Of a stretch of DNA of 64,000 bases, positions 1-10,736 are shown in pieces (the stretch's first letter is position 1; each line of letters begins with the position of its first letter). Origin of the DNA: Istiophorus platypterus. Lineage: Eukaryota > Chordata > Actinopteri > Istiophoriformes > Istiophoridae. The position numbers and the translations under genes are program-made. The notes beneath the pieces were generated by a model. The model was not told where the DNA came from and did not search any database. It saw only the letters and a program-made list of their open reading frames with translations. The DNA lies in the NCBI GenBank assembly GCA_016859345.1, contig CM029118.1, forward strand, positions 29,197,501 to 29,261,500, in the 5' to 3' direction.

Positions 1-1984
1 TAAACTGATTATGTGATTATGTAGTTGCTCACTCCAGATTCCAACTCCAGATTCCATTATACCTAAATTATAGTATTTGCACTTAGCAACCAAAACAACA
101 TGAAAAGGATTTTTTTTTTTTTTTTTTTGTCTAAGGGCATTTATAGGACACCGTCAAGGTATGTATGTGTTTTCATCACCACAAGAATGTATGTACACAT
201 GCAGCTTGGTGCACTCCTTTGAGTTTATGCCATATATGGCCACTTTAATATACCCAATATGGGACCAATATAAAGGTCCCATAGTAAATAATTAGAGGCA
301 GTGAGTAGGGAAAGTGTGTGGGCAGATTATTCTGTGTGGGACGTATAATGAAGGATGAATAGAAAATGCTGAACATAGAGTGATCAAGGGCTCAGAGAGA
401 GAGAGGTAGGACGGAGAGAGAGAGATTATAAGAGAGCAACAGACAGAAAAAAAGATTCAGAATAGTGATGGACATCTCTCATTCTCTCTCTGGCACCTTC
501 CTGAATGGCCTCAGGACACAAACAAATACACGTACACACATGTCTGTCTCCTGTGTGATTGACAGCTAGCAGGTGCTGGGTGAATGAAGTTGTCAGACTG
601 GCTGCTGATCAGCTGTGTCGCTGAAACAACAGCTTAAGGCTCAGCTTGACATGTTGCTGCACTTGAAGGTGATCTCTTGTTTTGCTATAGAACGTCTGTG
701 TGTATGAGTGTGTGAGGGAGAGACATCCAGATTAAATAAAAGACAGTATTAAATTGTGTAATTTACTTTATGATCTTTACCTTATTATCAGTGTCAAAGC
801 TATGTATTCAGGATAATGTTCATATCCACAGCACTAATTACATAAGTGCCTTCCGAGTCATGTGAAATGTTCCACCTCAGCTTTCTTATCCAAACAATAT
901 AAAGCTATCATGAACAAAATGTCCATACTGCTTCCTCTAGAAGTTTGACAATAAAGGCATTTCAGACATCCCCTTATACATATATTTTTATTTTGCCTAT
1001 TTTGCTTTTGTTTAGTTGCATGTAGCCTAACATATCAAAAAGAGGAAATGACTGTAATGTCATAAAAAAAAAAAACAAATCTCACAGCGGCATATAACAT
1101 TATTTTGATTTTGAATTTATTATTTTAGTGCTGTGGAAAGGTACACTATACTAATGTAACCATGTGAGCTGTTGTTGCTGGCTACAAGTAATTTCAGCCC
1201 CTCAATTCATTTATCTATTTATTTTACAAGGCTTTCATTAGTGAGCAAAATTTATGTGTCTGTGCTGACCATGTTTCTGTTTTCTGCCTTTATTTGAATG
1301 GTTTAATTATGAGAATTTATAAAAATTTGTTCTGACTAGGATTAATGTTTTTTTCAGTCTGAATGTGAAGCAAACGATTGTCTTTTTTATTTACACAAAT
1401 TTTATGCTGGACTGTTGATCTGGTTATTTTTTTTTTTTTGTCACAAAAAGCCAATGGACCAAGTACAAAGTTGTTCACTGTAGCTAACCCAATGTAGGTA
1501 AATCAGTGTCTTTTTGGTAAAAAGCAAACAAATAAATTTAACTTACATTGCACTTTTCAAAATATAAATCAAAAAGGGGACAGGAGGGAGGGATATTTAC
1601 AGACAAATGATAGGAGAGGAAAGACAATGTTTGAGAACAGCCATATACCTATATATAACACATAAAATAAAATACAGTATACAAAAAAATGAGTACAACC
1701 CTGTGCAATATTAATATAAAGTTAGATGATTCAAAATTTCACCATCTTACAATAACTTTATTATTTAAAAAAAGTATTTGTCCATATGGTAAGGTACATT
1801 CTGAACAAGGAAGAAACCTGAATCTGATACTTCATATAGATGCATACAAGAACATCAGTAGGCCACTGAAAATAAGCTGAAACACAGTTTCAGCTGTGGT
1901 AAGGAGACACTGAAAGGGCCATGCTACAAACAACAGAAGGCCAGTGATCCCACACATGATTCATTATATATGCAACCTTATAGT
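1..1984. other. non-coding DNA, no gene seen
   Basis: AT-rich, with a T18 run at 111-128, a GA patch near 393-424 and several A/T runs. No coding exon, splice-consistent frame or clear transposon end was recognised. Part of the right side may belong to the 5' half of Tc1 copy 1. Confidence 0.5.
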
Positions 1985-2700
1985 GAAAAACTGACAGTTG
2001 GTGCTCCTGACTTGGCAACAGGAATATCTGTGGAAATTAGTTTATGAGTGACTGCCAAGAAGAAAACCATTGCCCACAAAATGGCAAAAAACTATGAGAT
2101 TCAACTTTGCCAAAGAACGTGAAAAGAAGCCTGATGAGTGTTGGCAGCACATTCTTTGGTCAGATGAAACCAAAATAAATTTGTTTGGATCAGATGGGGT
2201 CCAGCATGTTTGGCCTGAACCTGGTTAGGACTACCACAGTGAATGCATAGTGCTGACTGTGGAAAACGGAGATGAGACTGTGCTGATATGAGGCTGCATA
2301 AGTCCAAAACGTAGGGGAAGATGACATTTATAGATGGCACTATGAATACTCTAATAGTGAATGAAAAGATGATGCCCAGTCTGAAGAACATTGGCAGGGG
2401 AGGAATTATTTAACATGATCATGATCCCAAACACAATGAAAAAATACACAAGGGTTTTTTTAAATAGAAAAAAAGTGGAAACTATCAGTATCAGAAGTAT
2501 TTCTCCTGACTTGATTCCAATAGAACAACTTAGGGGTAGGTTAAAGCAGAAAGTAGAGCACTAGAAGCCTTCCAGCAAAGAGCTGCCGAAAAAAAAACGT
2601 GTGAAGGATGGCAGAACAACTCTCTACATATGTGTGCAAGACTGGAATCATCCATACCAAGAAGGATTGAATATGTCACCAAAAATAAAGGTGAACGTTT
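1985..2700 (+). mobile_element. Tc1-like transposase pseudogene, copy 1
   Basis: The fragment resembles the catalytic half of a Tc1/mariner transposase, a DDE cut-and-paste enzyme inserting at TA. Seen in order: TAKKKTI (linker before the catalytic core, near 2050); FAKEREKKPDECWQHILWSD with first Asp near 2162; a DGVQHVWPEPG strand; HDHDPKH with the second Asp at 2423-2425; and PIEQLRGRLKQKVEH with the Glu at 2523-2525 after a frameshift. It ends with a segment like GLNMSPKIK. The N-terminal DNA-binding part and terminal repeats were not recognised. Stops and frameshifts make it inactive. Confidence 0.8.
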
Positions 2701-3777
2701 AAAATATATAAAAAAATAAATAAATAAATAAAATAATATTATGGAATCCTACTAAGGTTGTAGGTCGTTCTTAAATATGAACCTTTCATTACAGCTTAAC
2801 AAGTCAATGATTTTTGTTTTTCAAATGAATTAGCTTCATTCTTCTTGGTCTTTGGCAAAAAATAAATGCAGTTGTCATAAATGGACAGGATTTGTAAATG
2901 CATAAAATATTAGTGTTACTGACTAGGAGCATACTCTGTATTTGTGTTATACTGTATAAAAATTCAGCAGAAAAAGGGGTATGTAACTACGAGTATGTGT
3001 GGGGCAGTGCTCCCACAAAATCAAAAACAGCCAACCAAATAATGGGCCCTTCATAAAGATGATATTTTGACATGTTACAGTAGGGGAAGCATGGGTGCAA
3101 ATATTAAAATAAATGATGGCTGAATGCCATTTAATGGCATCAGTATCCAGATTATTTTATTGTAAATGCTGGCTCACTCTTACACTATCATGGCTTAGTG
3201 GGACTGTAGAATAGAACAGAGCCATCATTCTATTCAAGTTATTAGTGATACCTATACTTTACTTACTGTGAAAGGTATAGATATCCCTTACTGGGCCTAG
3301 GCTGTGTTGACTTTATATACATTTGCCATACCTCTAAAGTTCTGTGTAGTCTGTCTTAACACAAATTTGGCATTTTGGCTGAGTTGGTGAACATAACTGT
3401 GTACTTTAATGACACCTTGGTATATGGTTGTCAAAGATTATTAAAGATCAGTTATGAAGTAGTTGTTTTCACCAGTATGCTTGAAACACTTGCAATTTAC
3501 ACCTTAAACAGACAGGACCTTGTTTTTTTTCTACGACAATGACAAACTTTTCAATTCTTGGTCAAGAAAAGGATGTTTACCACATGCTTAACTGATAAGG
3601 GACAGCTCAGAAGCTTCTTCCCAAGCTCCTTTTTAAGAGTTCAACATACTTGATGGTTAACTAAATTTACAAATTGGCCCTTGATATTTGACCGACTACG
3701 ACTGGCCTTCAAATAATCCACCCACTGACAGGTTTCCAAGAGAGTGGTTACTGAGAAAGAGCCGACTTTATCTAGAA

Positions 3778-4390
3778 TTGCTCTTTCCTTTTCCTCCCTT
3801 CTGTCCTCCTTTCATTATATATTGCCTTCACCCTCTTGTCCAGAATTTTGCTCTTTCCTCACTTAGCTTTTTATTTTACTTCGTCTTTTGTTTTAGGGGC
3901 CTCCTTCCTGCCATGCCCTCCATTTCTTGATACCTCTCTTTCTTTGTACTTTTCAGTCCTTCTCTTTACTCATTTAGACTCCTTTGCTTCTTCCTTCCTG
4001 CCTCCATTCCTTCTTCTTCCTACTTTGTGCCGTATTTTCTTCCTTGCTCATTTCTATTATGTATTTGATATTCTCATGTAATTCTCTTCTTTTTTAGATT
4101 CTCACTAAAATGAAGAGTAGTTTACATCCATTGTTTCCTTCCTACTCTGTCCTTGTTTTTTTCCAGCTGTTTGACTACCCTTATCCTTTTTGTTAATACT
4201 GTTTGTAACATCCTTCTTCCAGCTCACTGACTTTTATTCCCTTGCTTACACCAAACAACACTTTCCCCCATTATCATCTCCCTCCTTTGTCCCTTATAAC
4301 AGTCTTTTCCCACTACTTTGTTATTTTATCTCTTCCTTCCTATTTTATCCTTCCCATATACCGCTCAATCTCCCCCCTTTACCTCTAAGT
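3778..4390. repeat. pyrimidine-rich low-complexity tract
   Basis: About 600 bp in which the plus strand is dominated by C and T (runs of cctt, ttcc and ctct) with few purine stretches. The open frames here are composition artefacts. Confidence 0.6.
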
Positions 4391-4593
4391 GGGCTTTGAA
4401 GAGTTAACCTTGATATGTTATATCCTACTTTGTGTCACCTCCAGATATCTATTAAAAAGGCAAAGGCAGTGCTCTCTATCACAGCTTCAATACCAGATGT
4501 TGCTCACATCTCCACTCATTGCAGATGTAATGGGCATGCAGTTTGCAACTTCACTGGCATCCATCCTGTGCAATGTGGCACCAGAATAAAAAC

Positions 4594-4664
4594 GAGTGAG
4601 AGACATAGAGAGAAAGAGAGAGAAAGAGAGAGAAAGAGAGAGTGAGAGATACAGAGAGAGAGAG
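4594..4664. repeat. GA-rich microsatellite
   Basis: Imperfect (GA)n with gagaaaga variants. Confidence 0.9.
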
Positions 4665-5034
4665 GGGTGTAATTATCTTCCATTACAACAAACCCTTTTA
4701 TTTCCCGAGCAGCGGAGGAAAATCTTGTGTAGAAATGACAGCTATCAAAGTAAAGATGGGCATTTAGTTTCAGAGACTTGAATGAAAATTCACTTGAGTT
4801 TCACTGTTTACCTGTCTGTGCATGCTTGTGGTATATATTCTGAGATGTTATTGTGTGCATGGGGGTGAGTGTGTGTGGGTGGGTGCGCATACAGGTGTGT
4901 ATTTTAGGTGTTGTTAAGAACTTATGGTAAACATAATATAATAACCAAATGAAATTTTTACACTGAAAAAAATAATGCATGAAATACATTTTGGCTCCAA
5001 AATGAAAGTCATTTCATGTTGGCTGAATGGTGAA

Positions 5035-5105
5035 TATAAACAGCATATACACCATTCAGTCACAACATTAAAACTGTTGAGAAAAGGATTCCTCACAGAG
5101 AGACC
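5035..5105. repeat. terminal fragment of a dispersed teleost DNA transposon
   Basis: The stretch catatacaccattcagtcac followed by aacattaaaact resembles the terminal inverted repeat of a widespread fish element (tacaccgatcagccacaaca type). Only one end was seen. Confidence 0.4.
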
Positions 5106-5284
5106 CACAACCAAATGAATGGCCAGGTCGCACAGACCTTAGAAGGCACTAATTTCTTTTCCTTTTGCTGTTTTTTATACAAATTGTTCCCTATCTGGCA
5201 GCAAAAGGAGCCATCTACAGTAAACATGCATTATTTATTACCAACCGCATCAAGGTGGCTGGTATTTTTTTTTTCAACTTGTGA

Positions 5285-5395
5285 GTCTGTGTGTGGGGCG
5301 TGTGTGTGTGTGTGTTTGTCATTGCGGCAAAATGCGGTTCTGGAGACACCTACTGGAGCTGGAAATATCACAGGGCTATATATACTCCATATACA
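5285..5395 (+). repeat. dispersed repeat, copy A (microsatellite-flanked)
   Basis: GT-rich leader, then cattgcggcaaaatgcggtt and ctggagacacctactggagc. Copy B is inverted at 23490-23660. The conserved block is about 50 bp. Confidence 0.5.
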
Positions 5396-5739
5396 TAAAT
5401 ACGGTGTAAAGTTAGGTGTATACCCAGAATGGATTTGAAAAAAAGACCATTAAGATGTGACTGAAGTGTAGACTGTCTTCTTCAATTTAAGGAGGGTCTC
5501 ACAAAAATATCACAATAACCATATACAAACTAAAGTCATTTATATAAAAAGTACAACTTTTTCAGAGGCTCAAAAGTAATCAGAAAATTGCCTGGTTAGT
5601 TTCACGGACAGGCACAGCCTGTTCTCTCATTATTTCATAACAAATGAAACAGATAAATGGTCTAGAGTTGATTCCAAGTGATGACTTTGCATTTGGTAGC
5701 TGTTCATTGGAACTCTCAAAATGCAGTCAAAAGACATAT

Positions 5740-6640
5740 CATTTCAAATGAAGGAGACCATCATTAAGCTCAAAAAAAAAAACAAATCTATCAGACAGAT
5801 GACAGAAACTTTAGGAGTGGCCAAGTCAACAATCTGGTACATTCATAAAAAAGAATGAATGCACTGGTGAGTTCAGCAACACCAAAAGGCCTGGAAGATC
5901 ACAGAAGATGACTAAAGTGGATGATCACAGAATTCTTTCCATGGAGAAGAAAAAGCCAGGTCAAGAAAAATCTTCAGGAGGCAGGAGTGTCATTGTCAAA
6001 GTCTACAGTCAAGAGACACCTTCACCTTCATGAATATAAATACAGAGAGTTTACCACCAGGTGCAAAACCACTGGTAACACTCATGAACAAAAAGGCCAG
6101 ATTAGACTTTAGTCTGCACAGTTCTGGAGCAAGATTCTTTGGTCAGATGAGACCAAGATGAACTTGTACCAGAATAATGGGAAGAGAAGAGGAAGGAGAA
6201 GGAAAGAACAGCTCATGATCCAGAGCCACCACATCATCTGTCAGACATGGTGGAGGCAGTGTTATGGCCTGGACATGTATGGCTGATGACTGTGACTGCA
6301 GATAGAAGTAGAAGGGAAATTCTGAAGTTAACAGGGCTTTACTGCTGAGATTCAGCCAAATGCTGCAAAACTTACAGACAGTGCTGCAAAGTAAAGATGG
6401 ATAATGACCTAAAACATACTGAAAAAGCAACCCAAAATGTAATGTTCTTCAATGACCAAGATAGTCACCTGACCTCAAACCAAGCATTGCTTTTCACTTA
6501 CCGAAGACCAAACTGAGGGCACAAAGACTCACAAACTAGCAACAACTAAAGGTAGCTGAACCCAATTATTGCATCTAGGTTTCTGCAAACATGGGATACA
6601 AAAGCCTAATCAGGCTTAACGAAAATTTCAAGAGCCTAAA
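5740..6640 (+). mobile_element. Tc1-like transposase pseudogene, copy 2
   Basis: A more complete but broken Tc1 transposase. The N-terminal paired-type HTH is visible (LSDRQMTETLGVAKSTI-like frame, about 5780-5840), then the GRPG-like NTKRPGRSQKMTK (about 5880-5920), a second helix-turn-helix with KVKNLQEAGVSLSKSTVKRH (about 5957-6016), and the core with LWSDETKMNLYQ (first Asp near 6145). The second Asp sits in DNDLKH (6400-6417), where the usual Pro is Leu. The SPDLKPS stretch near 6470 has lost the IE part, so the catalytic Glu is absent. Several stops are present. It differs from copies 1 and 3 enough to be another lineage. Termini not located. Confidence 0.8.
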
Positions 6641-6644
6641 CAAG

Positions 6645-7951
6645 TATTTGTGTTCATGTTTCCCAATTTGTCTTGTTTTATTTTGAAAAATGAAAATAAC
6701 ATTACATCACGCACAAAAGTTGTAGGACCAGTCAGTGAAACATGCTACATAAGGGGCCTACTAACATCTTGTGGTATGTTTGAGAAATTCCTATTTTAAC
6801 AACAATGACCTCCTCACTTTTAATGAATGTACTACTTTCTGGTGTGGTGGTTATCCCAGTGGTAAATTCCTGTGATTACAGAATCCCAAAGGGTCTAATA
6901 AAGGCAGTCTAAGTAGACCCTCTCTCAGAAGTTGACAGTACCGAAATTGGGGAATTTACCCCTGAATTGTGCTATCGCATGGAAAAATTGTTCTCATTTG
7001 GAAAATACAATCTACCTAAAACTTGAAATTTTTGAGCTTACAACAAAATATAATTAGGGTAGCAGACCCCACTGAATGGATGATGGAGTGTTAATTACTT
7101 CCCTCATATATAAATCTGTCCAAATTAGGAATTATATGTGGCTGAAGAATGTATTCTCTGACATAATTCTAAAGGTACTTCAGAACTTGTTTGCTAACTT
7201 GATGAATTTTCCTGAGGTTTTCTTATCAAATGATTTTTAGGGGGTCATTCCTCTGTTTTTAGAATATCATATCAAAGGTGCAGATTTTGGATTTTTGTGG
7301 AATACTGACGGGAGTATTCCCTACTTATATTCCACACTTGCTGCATGGGTAATGACCTGATTCACTTCATAATTACAAGTGTTAATTATTTCAACACCCA
7401 AGAAAATATTTTAACCAACCTGTTGTGGGTTATGTGGAAAGAAGTCCTGGTAAGATTAACTCCAGCAGTAGCTCGCTGTTTAATCTAAAGGACACTAGAA
7501 TATTCTTGGCGATGATTTTACAAACTGTTTGCATTTAGATAAAAGAGCATATTGCAATCTCTTCGCAAAATATTAAGTATATACTATATTATGTCTTGCA
7601 GATACTAATTTAAGAGCAGCAGCATCTCAGCAGAATATTGATCACAACACTTAGTTAGGAATGTCTAACTTGCCAACATCTCTTTTGTTCACTTACAATA
7701 CCAGATACATTTGAGGAGTTTACTGATTGAAGCATTCCTATAGTTTCTAGGAAGGAAATCTCATACTGTTGAAACCAAACATCTCCACTTAAAGGAATAC
7801 CCTACTTACGTAGAAATATTACATCTCACTCACCCTAAGTGGTATGCAGGGTGGTGATGATGCTGACCATCTCATCATTCTTGTTCTGCCGAATACTGGT
7901 TAGTTGCTCCCAATGCTATTGATTACCCTTCAACCACTCTTAAATTACTAA
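6645..7951. other. non-coding DNA between Tc1 copy 2 and piggyBac
   Basis: About 1.3 kb of AT-rich sequence with no open frame longer than chance. It may contain an old element, but no family motif could be read in any frame. Confidence 0.4.
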
Positions 7952-10736
7952 TTAACTCTTGTGTGGTGTGCAGGTCTTTGGGAACCATTTTTATTGTTTG
8001 CTAGAAGAAAAATGATGCAATTAATTATTTTTTCAACCTCAGACTCATTGGCCTGGGCTCATTTTCTGTGAAGAACATACAAAAGAACACATTTTGAATG
8101 ACTGCACACTGTATACCCCCCTACACATTCATATTACATATGTGGTGTTCGGGTCCACTGGACCCAAGGGTAATAAAAGCATGGAAAGTGTAGGTGCTGT
8201 GTACCTTCAATCTAGCCTCCTCCTGCAAGGGCCTGCTGTTAGTGTGCGCATCTGTGTGTGTGGGCGTGTGTTTGTTTGTATATGAGTACATGTATGCACA
8301 CATGTGTGAATTTTGTCTTTCTGCACGTGTTATTCCTGTACATTGTTAAGTTTCAAGCACCTACACCTGTCTGCTCCCACATTCCCACACTTTTTACCCT
8401 CTGTCTTGCAGGAACCATTCTATATTTTCTCACACTTTATCCCAGCTACAAATTGGGGGCAGGATACATTGAATAAATAGTTTTGTCTGTATAGGAAGGA
8501 TAAAGAGGATTCCCTGCTCAGAGAGCCTTAGAAACATTTTAGAATTGTGAGAGAACCTGTGGAAGATAATTAAGAGGAAGAATTTTCAGAATATGATGAT
8601 TTCATATTCTCATGTAAAGAGTCTGTGAGGGGGTTTGAAGAAGAGGATGAGATTGACCATCAGCCAGCTCCAAAAAAATTCCATCAGCAGCCAGCCCCAG
8701 GACCACATCAGCAGCAGCGAGCCACAGGCCCAGTCCCTCAGTCCAAAAATGGTGAAACTGAATGGTCTTTGTGCCCACCCTTACTCATGTGCTGGACATC
8801 AAGTCTTTTGAACTTTGCACTAATTTGGAGGGATGGTGTGTTTTTGGAGAAAGTTGGACCGAAATGAACCAGTCCTATTTACATGCATTGTTTTGGGTTC
8901 TTATCCTTGCTGGATTTTTCAGATCCAAAGGGGAGCCCAAAGAATCACTGTGGATTGCAGAAACTGTCAGAGAACTTCTCTGTGCACCAATTTCTTTGAA
9001 AGACTTCAACATTATTTCCAGGAATATCTGCTGACAAGCTGGCTGCCATCAGGACGGTGGGGGACACGTGGATGCACCGCCTCCCTCTGTTTTACAACCC
9101 TGGTCCTAATGTCGATGTTGATGAGCAGCGGTTGCCATATAGGGGCTAGTGCCTCTTCTGGCAGTACAAACTGTCCTGAAAACGACACAGGGACTCGATG
9201 GACACCAAGGAGCTTCTGAAGAGGAAGCTGACGATGTTAGGAACAGAACAGGAAAACAAGCCAGAGCTCCCAACTGAGCTTTTGACTACAAAGAACAGGC
9301 CCATCAAAACTTCCAAGTTTGTATTCATGACTGACGCATTCTTGGTGTTCTACATGCCAAAGAAAGGTAAAAATGTGTTACTCATGAGTACGCTGCGTAG
9401 GGATGGAAGAATCTGTGGCCAGGAGCTTAAAAAACTAGAAATCTTAAAAAAAAGGAAGGGTGGACAACAATGACTAGCTGGTGACTGGCTACAGCTGGAA
9501 AAGGAAAACCTTTCACTGGCCCTTTGTGATATTTTTCAACACCTTGGATATCTTAGCATACAGCACTTTTGTCATCTGGATGGCGTTGAACCCAGACTGG
9601 AACAGAGGGAAGCTTCAGAGGAGACAATTCTTTCTCAAAGGACTGGGAAAGGCATTGTTGAGACCCCAGAAGGACTACATATCCCAAGAACCCCAGGGTC
9701 TGCAGCCATTGTGAGGAGGTTTTAGGCCAGTTCTCCTTCTGCCAGCCCACAGAACCACCATCTGCAGAGCCTGAAGTAGTTCTGTGATGCTGTTCCATAT
9801 GTACAGTGTATGTCGGACTCTCCTACCCTGATCAGATATAGTGTGTGTGTGTCTATGAGAGAGAGAGAGAGAGCGAGAAAGAGAGAGAAAGAGAGAGAGA
9901 GACGTTAGTAAAATTCTTGATTTTTATCATGAAGCATTTTATATCATTCTAGGTTGTGGCCAGTAGCAACAAAAAAGTGCAGTGCAGAAGTTTGTGGACC
10001 CAAGATGGACAGGAAGACACAGCATACATTCATCAAGTGCTCAACATACATGTGCAACACACACACAGTAATTCACGTGTTGATTAGCCTGACTTGGATA
10101 CTGTATCTTTATTGGGGCTTGTCTTGTGTAGACTGACATTGATGTGTTCAATTTCTCATTTAGTTCAAAGAAATTAACATTGATAGTGATGAAAAACCTT
10201 GTTTCATTCATATCTATTTTTTCCATCCATTTATTGATCGTAATTGATTTTGTACTTTTTTATGACATTTTTTGCCAAAAAAATGAATAGAACTTTTATT
10301 GATAAATGTGATATAATAGAGGTAAATGTCAAATTTTAACCAATATATGGTGTCTATATTGCTTTTAACTGGGATAAAGTAAACATCTGTTACATAAATT
10401 GTTATGATTGTACTTATTATATAACCCAAACAACTTTAGACCCATGTGTTTCAGCATGTTGCCCCTAATGAAGGCCACACACCAGTACACTACACTACTG
10501 GTGATACTGGTGTTTTGACCACTTTTTCCTTTCCCCATGTACCTTGGAAGAAGGTGAGGTTGTGCCAGAAACCACTACTCTGCTTCTACAGTGGGGTAAG
10601 GTATATTTAGGGGTAAGGTATTGGTAATTCAATTCTAAAGCATAAGGCATCAGTTTTTCTATTGGTCACTGAGCCAATCCCCATAGTGACAAACAGTGGC
10701 TAAGTAACAATGTCATGATGACCACACAAGTGTTAA
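7952..10736 (+). mobile_element. degenerate full-length piggyBac-family transposon
   Basis: The left end is TTAACTCTTGTGTGGT (7952-7967). The right end ACCACACAAGTGTTAA (10721-10736) is its reverse complement with one mismatch, and both carry the TTAA target used by piggyBac elements. Between them lies a decayed plus-strand transposase. The 2.78-kb length suits the family. A subterminal copy of the end motif occurs near 8140-8155, directly followed by the palindrome GGGTCCACTGGACCC (8151-8165). A GT/GA microsatellite at 9841-9902 has expanded inside the coding part. The element is dead because of frameshifts, stops and an internal deletion. Confidence 0.85.
8560..10085 (+). pseudogene. piggyBac (PGBD-like) transposase remnant
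   Basis: Active members cut and paste DNA at TTAA with an RNase H-like domain using three Asp residues. Visible in order: an acidic, Gln/Pro-rich N-terminal part (about 8560-8760); the early domain (KESLWIAETV, then DKLAAIRTVGDTWMHRL with a frameshift near 9030); the first catalytic Asp in NVDVDEQRLPYRG (codon 9120-9122); DTKELLKRKLTMLGTEQENKPELP (about 9199-9270); TSKFVFMTDAFLVFYMPKK (about 9310-9365); and a C-terminal Cys-rich zinc-binding part with C-C-C-C spacing (about 9975-10060). The segment between the first Asp and the LLKRKLTMLGT motif is much too short, so the region that should hold the second catalytic Asp is deleted near 9185-9200. At least three frame changes and several stops show it cannot work. 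Confidence 0.85.

Noticed and set aside
6838..6900. tRNA-like words (gtggttatcccagtgg, then a weak B-box-like acagaatccc)
   Set aside because: The A and B boxes are poor and no cloverleaf could be formed.
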